NCBI RefSeq assembly: GCF_947497005.1
Contig: NZ_CANMFF010000008.1
Location: 62,001-126,000 of the forward strand
Direction of reading: 5' to 3'
Origin: an uncultured Ruegeria sp.
GTDB taxonomy: Bacteria; Pseudomonadota; Alphaproteobacteria; Rhodobacterales; Rhodobacteraceae
DNA length: 64,000 nt
The first letter of the stretch is position 1; each line of letters opens with the position of its first letter. A program made the translations under genes and the position numbers. This document shows, one piece after another, positions 54,318-62,909 of this stretch. The notes below the pieces were generated by a model. That model did not search any database. It worked only from the letters and a program-made list of their open reading frames with translations, and was not told the origin of the DNA.

Positions 54318-54362
54318 TTGTGCGTTATAGCGCACATGTGTTACGAGCGCTATAACGCACAA
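54318..54362. promoter_or_regulatory. 16-bp perfect inverted repeat between XRE-cupin gene and ilvD
   Basis: TTGTGCGTTATAGCGC and GCGCTATAACGCACAA are exact inverted copies separated by 13 nt. Each arm contains a near-palindromic core (GCGTTATAGCGC), so this looks like two operator sites about 25 bp apart, centre to centre. It covers most of the 107-nt gap between the divergent genes. Binding by the adjacent regulator is inferred. Confidence 0.7.
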
Positions 54363-54403
54363 ACCCCAAGACATGCAACCCGAGGCAATAGGGAAACAGC
54401 ATC

Positions 54404-56236
54404 ATGCCATTGTACCGATCCAGAACCTCTACTCATGGCCGCAACATGGCCGGTGCCCGTGGATTGTGGCGCGCCACCGGTATGGGCGACGACGATTTCG
54501 GCAAACCGATCATCGCCATCGTCAACTCCTTCACCCAGTTCGTTCCCGGTCACGTGCACCTGAAAGATCTGGGACAGATGGTTGCGCGCGAGGTTGAGGC
54601 CGCTGGTGGTGTTGCGAAAGAGTTCAACACCATCGCGGTGGATGACGGCATCGCCATGGGTCATGACGGAATGCTCTATTCGCTGCCTTCGCGCGAAGTG
54701 ATCGCGGATTCGGTTGAATACATGGTCAACGCGCATTGTGCGGATGCGATGGTCTGCATTTCGAACTGCGACAAGATCACCCCCGGCATGCTGATGGCCG
54801 CCATGCGCCTGAACATCCCGGCGATCTTTGTGTCCGGTGGTCCGATGGAGGCCGGCAAGATCGATATCGCCGATCTGGATGCCAAGAAAATTGACCTTGT
54901 AGACGCAATGGTGGCCGCCGCGGACGACAAGTTCACCGACGAGCAGGTTCAACACATCGAAGAGAATGCCTGCCCGACCTGCGGGTCTTGCTCGGGCATG
55001 TTCACTGCCAACTCGATGAACTGTCTGGCCGAAGCGCTGGGTCTGGCACTGCCGGGCAATGGCTCGACACTGGCAACACATGCCGACCGAAAAGAGCTAT
55101 TCCTGGAGGCGGGTCGCCGCATCGTAGAGATCACCAAACGGCATTACGATCTGGACGAAAAAGGCTTCCTGCCGCGTGAGATCGCAACATTCGACGCGTT
55201 CCAGAACGCCATGAGCCTGGACATCGCCATGGGCGGGTCGACCAACACGGTGCTTCATTTGCTGGCCATCGCGCATGAGGGCGAAGTGGATTTCACCATG
55301 TCCGACATGGATCACCTGAGCCGTCGCGTGCCTTGCCTGTGTAAAGTCGCGCCCAACACCGAGAACGTCCACATGGAGGATGTCCACCGCGCCGGCGGCA
55401 TCTTCTCGATCCTTGGCGAGCTCAGCCGCGCAGGCCTGCTACACGAAGATTGCCACACGGTGCATTCGGCCACCATGGGCGAGGCGATTGCCAATTGGGA
55501 CATCAAGATCGCCAACAATCCCAAGGCACAAGAGTTGTTCAAGGCCGCCCCCGGTGGTGTGCGCACCACTCAGGCATTCAGCCAATCGAACCGATTCAAA
55601 GAACTGGATACCGATCGCGAAGGCGGCGTGATCCGCGCGAAAGAACACGCGTTCAGCCAGGATGGTGGCCTGGCGGTTCTGTTCGGCAACATCGCCCGAG
55701 ACGGCTGTATTGTGAAAACTGCCGGTGTGGATGCCAATATCCTGCAATTCACCGGCTCGGCTTACGTGTGCGAAAGCCAGGATCAGGCAGTCAGCGACAT
55801 TCTCACCGGCAAGGTGAAAGAGGGTGACGTGGTGGTGATCCGCTATGAAGGCCCGCGTGGCGGTCCGGGGATGCAGGAAATGCTGTATCCGACGTCTTAC
55901 CTGAAGTCCAAAGGGCTTGGCAAAGCCTGCGCTTTGCTGACCGATGGTCGTTTTTCGGGCGGCACATCCGGTCTGTCGATCGGTCACGTATCACCCGAGG
56001 CCGCCGAAGGTGGTGAGATTGGTCTGGTACAGAATGGCGACGTGATCGAGATCGACATCCCGAACCGCACTATCCATCTGGCCGTCTCAGATGAAGAGCT
56101 TGCCGCCCGACGCGAAGCACAAGACGCAAAAGGATGGGAGCCTGCCGCGCCGCGCAAACGCAAGGTGTCTACCGCGCTCAAAGCCTATGCCAAGTTGACG
56201 ACCAGCGCGGCAAAAGGGGCTGTACGCCAAGTCTGA
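54404..56236 (+). CDS. ilvD: Dihydroxy-acid dehydratase IlvD
   Basis: A 610-residue IlvD/Edd family dehydratase. [14 protein letters not shown] and [18 protein letters not shown] hold the cluster cysteines, and the later [19 protein letters not shown] is conserved. It makes the 2-oxoacids that precede valine, isoleucine and leucine. It completes the branched-chain theme of leuCD and leuB in this region. It is divergent from a cupin-domain regulator that may control it. Confidence 0.97.
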   Translation: MPLYRSRTSTHGRNMAGARGLWRATGMGDDDFGKPIIAIVNSFTQFVPGHVHLKDLGQMVAREVEAAGGVAKEFNTIAVDDGIAMGHDGMLYSLPSREVIADSVEYMVNAHCADAMVCISNCDKITPGMLMAAMRLNIPAIFVSGGPMEAGKIDIADLDAKKIDLVDAMVAAADDKFTDEQVQHIEENACPTCGSCSGMFTANSMNCLAEALGLALPGNGSTLATHADRKELFLEAGRRIVEITKRHYDLDEKGFLPREIATFDAFQNAMSLDIAMGGSTNTVLHLLAIAHEGEVDFTMSDMDHLSRRVPCLCKVAPNTENVHMEDVHRAGGIFSILGELSRAGLLHEDCHTVHSATMGEAIANWDIKIANNPKAQELFKAAPGGVRTTQAFSQSNRFKELDTDREGGVIRAKEHAFSQDGGLAVLFGNIARDGCIVKTAGVDANILQFTGSAYVCESQDQAVSDILTGKVKEGDVVVIRYEGPRGGPGMQEMLYPTSYLKSKGLGKACALLTDGRFSGGTSGLSIGHVSPEAAEGGEIGLVQNGDVIEIDIPNRTIHLAVSDEELAARREAQDAKGWEPAAPRKRKVSTALKAYAKLTTSAAKGAVRQV

Positions 56237-56316
56237 TCCAATACGGTACAGACTTGCTGAATCAGCAGGCCGGTAAATCGACCGTTCGCAAGAACTCCCG
56301 CACCCAAATCGCACCA

Positions 56317-56436
56317 TCAGCTTCGCTGATGCCACGTTTGGTCTTGGGCCCGGCGCCGCGCAAAGCGCTGCGCCGGGCCCAACCAGAGGAGATGTTCCGC
56401 TAGAAACAGTGACGATGGGCGGGAGCACCCCGCCCC
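56317..56436. repeat. Composite intergenic hairpin element after ilvD
   Basis: Three stems in 120 nt. ATCAGC-TTC-GCTGAT lies at 56317-56331. A large hairpin at 56344-56382 has arms TTGGGCCCGGCGC and GCGCCGGGCCCAA plus an inner GCGC-AAA-GCGC. GGGCGGG/CCCGCCC lies at 56417-56435. It sits between convergent genes and may terminate both, but its size and layout suggest a dispersed genomic repeat. No second copy is in this window. Confidence 0.55.
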
Positions 56437-56440
56437 AAAG

Positions 56441-57259
56441 TCAGTCGCCGAGTTTGGCGTGAATTTCGTGCAGATCAATTTCGCCGATCGGCATCTTGTT
56501 CGCAGGGTTTTCGAAATCGTATTTGAATAGCTCGAAATCCTGTTTGTAGATCTCATAGACCAGATGCATTGACAGATCGTCGAAGTAATCCTCGACCGGG
56601 TGTGCACGCATTGGTCCGTGGCCTTCAGATTCATTGAACCGTGGAATATCAGACAATGTAACAGAGTGCTCCAGCTCGATATTATTCAGAACATCCTGCA
56701 TCCCGTCGTTGAACGTTTCGGTCCAGAAAATCCGGTCATAGTGACCCCCGTTGACGATGAAGGTCGACACATGACCCGACATTGCCGACCAGTGAATATC
56801 CGGGTCCATCGGTCTGCGCCAGCGGATCGTGTCGCGCGCAAACAACAGAAATCGGCGGAAACTGGCGATCTGGTCAAACTCTCCTTTGCCGTCTTCACCG
56901 CCCACTTCAATTCCGTAGTTGTAGATCAGCGTCGGCACCAGATTGCCTCGGTATCGCTTACCATTTCGTTGAATGCCGCAAATCTTGTCAAAAAATGAAC
57001 TGAGGATGCGGGTATATGGATTGCGCACACAGGTGAAAGTATAAGACGCGTGATTGCGCACATTGTTCGATATCAGGCCCTGACTCTGATCAAATGCCCA
57101 TTTATGCATGCCGTCCTTGGCGTCATGGATATCACCATCGAAAAACTGACCATGGTCCGAATAATACATGATCTGACCAATGGTCGAGCAGGCACATTTG
57201 GGCACCACACGGTACACCATGCTTTCGCTCTCGGTCATCCAGGTACCGGGAAAACCCAT
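56441..57259 (-). CDS. Sulfotransferase family protein
   Basis: A 272-residue cytosolic sulfotransferase of the family-2 carbohydrate type. The PAPS-binding 5' loop is VPKCACST (Pro20-Lys21) and the 3'-phosphate motif is FTCVRNPYTRILSSFFD with Arg79. It would transfer sulfate from PAPS to a sugar or other acceptor. AAGGAGG lies 8 nt before the start. Divergent from the GT14 glycosyltransferase gene 143 nt away, which suggests joint work on a surface glycan. Confidence 0.85.
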   Translation of the reverse strand: MGFPGTWMTESESMVYRVVPKCACSTIGQIMYYSDHGQFFDGDIHDAKDGMHKWAFDQSQGLISNNVRNHASYTFTCVRNPYTRILSSFFDKICGIQRNGKRYRGNLVPTLIYNYGIEVGGEDGKGEFDQIASFRRFLLFARDTIRWRRPMDPDIHWSAMSGHVSTFIVNGGHYDRIFWTETFNDGMQDVLNNIELEHSVTLSDIPRFNESEGHGPMRAHPVEDYFDDLSMHLVYEIYKQDFELFKYDFENPANKMPIGEIDLHEIHAKLGD

Positions 57260-57402
57260 CTGCTGTGCCTCCTTCGCTGGTCAGGTCTCGATCCGATACG
57301 CCAGCTTTTGGTAACAAAGAACCAAAATTATTCTGTTTATTCAATCGCTCATCCTCAGTATCACGGTTGAAACCGGGCAGAAACGGAAATTACGTAACCT
57401 CA

Positions 57403-58980
57403 ATGGCAAAGATCGCCTATATATTGCTGTGCCATAAGGACCCTGATGCAATCATCGCACAGGCCGAACAGCTGACTGCGGCGGGCGATTGCATGGCGAT
57501 CCATTTTGATGCCCGCGCCAGCTCCGAAGCGTATGATCAGATCCGCGCAGCACTGAGCGGAAACCCCAACGTGACCTTTGCACCCAAGCGCGTCAGATGC
57601 GGCTGGGGAGAATGGTCCCTGGTGCAGGCCACGCTGAACGCCTTGCAAGCTGCTGTCGACACCTTCCCCCGCGCCACGCATTTCTACATGCTGTCTGGCG
57701 ATTGCATGGCCATCAAAACGGCAGAATATACTCACCGTTTTCTGGATGATCGCGACAAGGACTTTATCGAAAGCCACGATTTCTTTGAAAGCAACTGGAT
57801 CAAGACGGGTATGAAGGACGACCGGCTGATCTATCGTCATTTTTTCAATGAACGCACTCAGCCCAAGTTGTTTTATACCGCCTATGAGGTGCAGAAACGT
57901 TTTGGTCTGACGCGTGCAATTCCCGAAGACGTTCAGGTCATGATCGGTAGTCAATGGTGGTGCCTACGCCGCAGAACAGTCGAAATGATCCTGGATTTCC
58001 TGCGCCAGCGCCGTGATGTGATCCGGTTTTTCTCGACCACGTGGATCCCGGATGAAACGTTCTTTCAAACGCTGGTGCGTCACCTGATCCCGAAAGATGA
58101 GATTGAAAACCGAACTCTGACGTTTCTGATGTTCTCGGATTACGGAATGCCTGTCACGTTCTACAACGACCACTATGATATGTTGCTGGGCCAGGATTAT
58201 CTGTTTGCCCGCAAGATCAGCGCAGAAGCTCATGAGCTGAAGGAGCGGCTGGGCTCGCTCTACGCAAGTGAGGGCGTCGATTTCCCTGGTTCGAACGAAG
58301 GGCGCAACCTGTACGCGTTTCTTGCCGGTCGTGGACGCATCGGCCGCCGGTTCGGGCGGCGATTCTGGGAGGCCGGAAGTGCAATTGGGTCAGAACGGGA
58401 ACTGTTCATAATTGTCTGCAAGAAGTGGCATGTCGCCAAACGCCTTGTCGATCAGATCGCGTCGGAAACAGATATTCCCTGCGTTGAATACCTGTTTAAC
58501 GAAGAAGATACGTTGCTGCCTGATCTGGGTGGAATCGAAACAAACTTGACCAAGCGCACCCGCCATCGGCGGGCCGTTGTACGAATGCTGTTCGACAGTT
58601 TCGGGTCAGATCAGCTGGTTCTGTGTCTCGACCCGGCCAACCTTGACGCAATTCAGGATTTTTGCAGCGATCAGGCCAGAACTCATGTGCTTGAAATCGA
58701 ATGCGACTACTCGGATGACTATCTGATCGGTCACGCCCGTCGTGTCGGGTTGGCTGGTGACAGCAGCCCTGTGGAAACTGTTGCGCATCTGCTGCCCACG
58801 CTTCGCAACGATCTGAACCACGAATCCGAACAGATCCGTGCCGCCGGGTTGGAAAATCACCTGCGTCTTCGGGAAACGGCCCAGCGCGCCGAGAATGAAG
58901 CCGTGGTCGCCAAGTTTCTTGGGGTGAGCGAGGAAAAAGCCCAAGCTGTTATGCGGTTGGATTACCTTTTCCTCGACTGA
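57403..58980 (+). CDS. GT14-type N-acetylglucosaminyltransferase with DUF5928 C-terminal domain
   Basis: A 525-residue protein. The first ~270 residues match beta-1,6-N-acetylglucosaminyltransferases (IAYILLCHKDPDAI at the start, HFYMLSGDCMAIKT, and GSQWWCLRRRTVEMIL). The C-terminal ~230 residues correspond to the DUF5928 domain that follows GT14 in Rhodobacteraceae. The listed ORF begins 46 codons too early; the ATG at 57403 gives the proper start. It likely adds GlcNAc to an envelope polymer and pairs with the neighbouring sulfotransferase. Confidence 0.82.
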   Translation: MAKIAYILLCHKDPDAIIAQAEQLTAAGDCMAIHFDARASSEAYDQIRAALSGNPNVTFAPKRVRCGWGEWSLVQATLNALQAAVDTFPRATHFYMLSGDCMAIKTAEYTHRFLDDRDKDFIESHDFFESNWIKTGMKDDRLIYRHFFNERTQPKLFYTAYEVQKRFGLTRAIPEDVQVMIGSQWWCLRRRTVEMILDFLRQRRDVIRFFSTTWIPDETFFQTLVRHLIPKDEIENRTLTFLMFSDYGMPVTFYNDHYDMLLGQDYLFARKISAEAHELKERLGSLYASEGVDFPGSNEGRNLYAFLAGRGRIGRRFGRRFWEAGSAIGSERELFIIVCKKWHVAKRLVDQIASETDIPCVEYLFNEEDTLLPDLGGIETNLTKRTRHRRAVVRMLFDSFGSDQLVLCLDPANLDAIQDFCSDQARTHVLEIECDYSDDYLIGHARRVGLAGDSSPVETVAHLLPTLRNDLNHESEQIRAAGLENHLRLRETAQRAENEAVVAKFLGVSEEKAQAVMRLDYLFLD

Positions 58981-59309
58981 CCCACAAAACCATCCGACGA
59001 TTGGCGGCCTGCGGGCCCCCGCAGCCGTGCATTCCTTGCCTCGAAACGGCGTATGATCTGTTGCGGCGGGCAGGGTCCTGAGCGCCTGCAACTGCATTCG
59101 TGATTTTTGTTCAAAAATCGGATACTGTGCAGTCAATTGGGCCATTTTGTTCATTTTTTTCGATCAGTAATGCGGCCCTGGCCAGTGAAAAACACGAAAA
59201 ACAGGCAGGTCTTGTTTTCCGAATGACAGGTATCTGAGCGTCGAAGGATCCAAAAACACTGGCTGGAATAAGGTTGAATTTTGAAACGCAACTCCGGGGG
59301 GACACAGTT
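58981..59309. other. Upstream region of the multidomain fusion gene
   Basis: 329 nt without a gene. It holds a hairpin CTGCGG-GCCC-CCGCAG at 59009-59024 (probable terminator for the GT14 gene) and an AT-rich perfect stem GATTTTTG-TT-CAAAAATC at 59102-59119 that could be an operator or part of the fusion gene promoter. AT content rises clearly from 59100 to 59170. Confidence 0.5.
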
Positions 59310-62300
59310 GTGCCTATAGATCAAATTGCCAAATCCAGACCATACATCCCAAATGACACAGACTGGAAGTTGATATACAACGTCCTGCCGGGCGAAACTC
59401 AGGTTGCGGACCCGGCCGTCATCAATCCTCAGTTCGAATGCATCGAGGTGACCGGGAACGCGGTCCTGCCGGCGAAAGGCATGTATGTCGTGCTGCGAGG
59501 CGTGGTTCAGTTGCGCCAAGATGGGAAACCGTTGGCCAGCGCGGATGTTGGTGACTATTTCTATGAAGAACATCTGCAGATCACGGATATTCCCGTCAGC
59601 CTCGAAGCGCTTGCGTTGGACGGAACGCGTTTGGCCTTTCTGTCCAGTGAGGAATGGAAACAGATACCTGCAGATATCCGGAAACCCTGCTTTGGACGGA
59701 TGTTCGGCGATCTCCTCAGCGTCCAGATCCAGAACTTTCAGCAGCCGATCAATTGCTGCAGTGTAACCGCCGCAGCGCTCAGTATGTCGGCATTGGGTTT
59801 CAGCTGCGAGGTGAATGACATCTTCCGCGAATGTGCCCTGCCTTCATCCTTTGTGGTGAATGACGGCATTTCACTGGGAGAACTGTTTGATGTCGCCTGC
59901 ACCTACATTCACTCGCAGGGCCTGCGGGAAAGAGTGCAGGTTCAGGCCTATTTCATGGACGGGGACACGACTGACGTACCGCTGTTGCTGGAGGCCATCG
60001 ACGAATCCAATCAGTTGGGCGGCGACAATGATATTCTGGTGGCGAATTTCCAGGTCGGAGTCGCCCATGGTAAAGAGAACATGCCGGGGGGGCATTTTGC
60101 CGTTATTGCCAAATGCAACGCAAGCACCGGGCTTGTGCACATGATGGATGTGCATCCTGAGAAATACGGCAAGCTGTGGGTCACAACGATCCAACGGCTT
60201 TGGGAAGCGATGTCAGACAGGGACGGGACCTCGATGCGGTCCAGAGGCATTCTGCGCTTTTCGGCGCGTGCAGCGGTCAAAAGCCATCTGAAAACCTTCA
60301 AACAAAGATGCAACTATATCGACAGCACACGGTATCTGGCGAAAGATCCCAAGAAACGGCGCAACCTGTTCCGCCGCGCCACCCCAAATCTGAACTCTCT
60401 GGGTGTTTTGGTGGAAAGCCTCGCCATACATGGCGACCATCAAGTGGACGAAGACAAGCTGCTGCAGGCAACCGAATCGTCCTTTACTGATGCCGTCAGC
60501 CGGGTTGCGACTGCAAAAGATATGCACGAGATGGCAAAAAAATACCTGAGCCAGTCCGAAGACGTGCATGTGGACAGTTCGTTTCATAGCTTCGAGACCC
60601 GTGACGACAAGTCAATTCAAACCCCCGAAGACTGGTTCAAGGCTCAGTTGAAAAGCCTGAAGGTCAACAAGGATCGTCACCTGATGATCAACATCGATTT
60701 CAATCGCGTAACCGGGATAAACGCGATCGAACCGCCGAAAAATGTGTACCGTGAAACCGCGCTGCTGGAAGAGTTCTGGTGTCTGTGCATCGATTACGAC
60801 GAAGACGAAGACGTTGTGACCATTGTCGACATGAGCCCTGCAACTTCACAAGTCTGGCAGGCGCCTCGCGGCAATATTTTCCGTGGTCTGCGCGATCTCG
60901 AAGACCCGGCACTTGTGTTAATCGAAGAGGTTGAGCCGCCCGAAGACCCTGGTGATGTCGACAGTATCATCAAGAACAACCCGATGGTCCTGTTTTACGA
61001 GGATGAAGATCCCTGGTCCTACATGCTCAGAAGTATCCTTTCGAACATCGGCGCAACGAGCGTCAAACAAGTGGATGTGGGTGGGCGTGATCCGAATGCC
61101 ATAAAGATGCGGCGGCAATTGGTATCGCTTGGTCACAAGCCCAAGGTTCCATACCTGTTTTTCAAAGGCAAATGCATCAGCAAAAGCGAGAAGCTGCAAG
61201 ATATCGTGGATATGATCAAGTCAGGTCACCTGCAAGACCGTATGCGCGGCGCAGGGCTTCCCGTTTCAAAACTGGATGATACACCCAGTCTGAACAAGAA
61301 TATGTTTGGCTATCCCAAGGGGGTGCTGAACGAGGTCAGTGCCGGCAAGCGCAATGTGTTGTTATGCGCCTGTGGATCCTCGGCCGCGGACAAGATCCCT
61401 GAACTTGTCGAACGCATCGTCGATGCGGGGCACAACGTCAAGTTGATCCCTTCGGTATCTGCCGAAAAGTTCTTTCGGGATTTTGGCGCTGAACGAATCG
61501 ACGCCAAGATCACCCACAACGACTATTACCGCGACGACGATGAGTGGAACTTCCGATACATGGAGTTCGACATGCCGGTGCGCGCCTCGCATCTTGCCCT
61601 TTGTGACTGGGCCGATTGCGTGATCGTGGCACCCATTACCTGCAACACGATGGGCAAGGTGGCGAACGGGATCGCCGACAATCTTCTAACCTCGGTCTTC
61701 GTGGCTTGGCAGTACCAGAAGAAACCAGTGATCCTTTGCCCCGCGTGCAACACGAATATGTGGAACAACATCACGACCCAGAACAACGTCTCAAAACTGA
61801 AAATGCTGGGCGCGGATCTCATTGGACCCCGGGAAGGACGCCTGTCCAACGGCCGGATGGGTATCGGTATGATGGCCACTCCGGACCAGATCATGGAAGC
61901 ACTGGGCGAAGCTTTCGAGGAGCTGGACGACCAGAAGTACCGCGTTTGCAAATGGGCGCGAGAGGCTGCCGCTGCCGATGATATCAATGAATGGAAACGC
62001 GTGTTCCGCGTTATTGATGAAGGTATCGTCGGCGTCAATATTGTGGACGAAACCCACGGGGATTCATTGCTGCATTATGCAGCAGGTGGTGAGGGTGAGT
62101 TGAATGAAGGCGGTCATGATCTGGGCAAGCCCGACTATGAAGCCGCTCAAGATCTGATTGACAGGGAAATTGACGTCAACATTGTCAATGATCACGGGTT
62201 TACGGCGCTGCATGTTGCGGTGATGAACAAAGCCCCGAAGATGGTCGAAATCCTGTTGGCGGCAGAGGGCATGGATGCGACCTCGTGCATCGAGTTTGTT

Positions 62301-62909
62301 CAAGGCGCGGATATCTCACCCGAGATCCGGGCCATGCTGGATGTTTGGGCACGGGATCACAATCTGAAAATGGCAGATGCCGAACAGGGGCGCGATGAAA
62401 GTTTTGTGACCGTGAACGAACCTTCTTACCTGTACTTCACATACGGGTCACTAAAGCAGGGGTTCCCCAATCATGACGCGCACAACACAGTTCTGAACGA
62501 CTTCGTGGGGACGGCCCGCACGCGGCAGCCAATGCCTCTGATCGTTCCGAAAGAGCCCTTCTGCGACAATCCGAACTGCAAGTTTCTGCATCGGATGGCA
62601 ACGCTTGTCGATCAACAGGGCATGGGCAAACAGGTAAGCGGTGAGGTCTACCGGGTCACGGAATCCGGCTTGCATGAACTGGACAGACTGGAAGGCTATC
62701 ATGGCCCCGGTTCACCCGAGAACGTCTATATCCGCAAGAAGATCAATGTGGTCGTGGATGGCGTGATGAAGCCAGCTTATGCCTATGTGATCGCTGACCC
62801 CGCGAAGTATCTGCAGGGATTACGCGATGGAACTTCTGAAATGGTGAACGACTACACACTCGATATGGCGCAGGGCGAACTCAAACCGGGTTTCAAATCC
62901 GAAGATTAG
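59310..62909 (+). CDS. Multidomain fusion: CNMP-like / phytochelatin synthase / Grx-like / HFCD flavoprotein / ankyrin / GGCT
   Basis: Numbering follows the 1211-residue ORF from TTG 59274; I prefer GTG 59310 (1199 residues), after GGGGGGAC. Domains: cyclic-nucleotide-binding-like, 45-135; phytochelatin synthase, 150-335, with Cys162 (NCCS), His274 (GGHF) and Asp292; a degenerate second copy, about 440-545, with Phe501 in place of His; glutaredoxin-like, 568-660, without its CPYC; an HFCD flavoprotein domain like phosphopantothenoylcysteine decarboxylase, 693-880, with His773, Asn826 (PACNTNMW) and a clamp RLSNGRMGIGMM where the reducing Cys is Asn859; ankyrin-like, 928-1000; gamma-glutamylcyclotransferase, 1051-1180, with YGSL and Glu1140. 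All catalytic parts act on glutathione-type or cysteinyl substrates. Cytosolic, with no signal peptide. The stop overlaps that of the convergent channel gene by 4 nt. The joint pathway is inference. Confidence 0.85.
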   Translation: MPIDQIAKSRPYIPNDTDWKLIYNVLPGETQVADPAVINPQFECIEVTGNAVLPAKGMYVVLRGVVQLRQDGKPLASADVGDYFYEEHLQITDIPVSLEALALDGTRLAFLSSEEWKQIPADIRKPCFGRMFGDLLSVQIQNFQQPINCCSVTAAALSMSALGFSCEVNDIFRECALPSSFVVNDGISLGELFDVACTYIHSQGLRERVQVQAYFMDGDTTDVPLLLEAIDESNQLGGDNDILVANFQVGVAHGKENMPGGHFAVIAKCNASTGLVHMMDVHPEKYGKLWVTTIQRLWEAMSDRDGTSMRSRGILRFSARAAVKSHLKTFKQRCNYIDSTRYLAKDPKKRRNLFRRATPNLNSLGVLVESLAIHGDHQVDEDKLLQATESSFTDAVSRVATAKDMHEMAKKYLSQSEDVHVDSSFHSFETRDDKSIQTPEDWFKAQLKSLKVNKDRHLMINIDFNRVTGINAIEPPKNVYRETALLEEFWCLCIDYDEDEDVVTIVDMSPATSQVWQAPRGNIFRGLRDLEDPALVLIEEVEPPEDPGDVDSIIKNNPMVLFYEDEDPWSYMLRSILSNIGATSVKQVDVGGRDPNAIKMRRQLVSLGHKPKVPYLFFKGKCISKSEKLQDIVDMIKSGHLQDRMRGAGLPVSKLDDTPSLNKNMFGYPKGVLNEVSAGKRNVLLCACGSSAADKIPELVERIVDAGHNVKLIPSVSAEKFFRDFGAERIDAKITHNDYYRDDDEWNFRYMEFDMPVRASHLALCDWADCVIVAPITCNTMGKVANGIADNLLTSVFVAWQYQKKPVILCPACNTNMWNNITTQNNVSKLKMLGADLIGPREGRLSNGRMGIGMMATPDQIMEALGEAFEELDDQKYRVCKWAREAAAADDINEWKRVFRVIDEGIVGVNIVDETHGDSLLHYAAGGEGELNEGGHDLGKPDYEAAQDLIDREIDVNIVNDHGFTALHVAVMNKAPKMVEILLAAEGMDATSCIEFVQGADISPEIRAMLDVWARDHNLKMADAEQGRDESFVTVNEPSYLYFTYGSLKQGFPNHDAHNTVLNDFVGTARTRQPMPLIVPKEPFCDNPNCKFLHRMATLVDQQGMGKQVSGEVYRVTESGLHELDRLEGYHGPGSPENVYIRKKINVVVDGVMKPAYAYVIADPAKYLQGLRDGTSEMVNDYTLDMAQGELKPGFKSED

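Noticed and set aside
59310-62909. That the fusion gene is an assembly or frameshift artefact
   Set aside because: The reading frame is continuous over 3.6 kb with even codon character, each domain has a plausible complete core, and the stop overlaps the neighbouring gene neatly.
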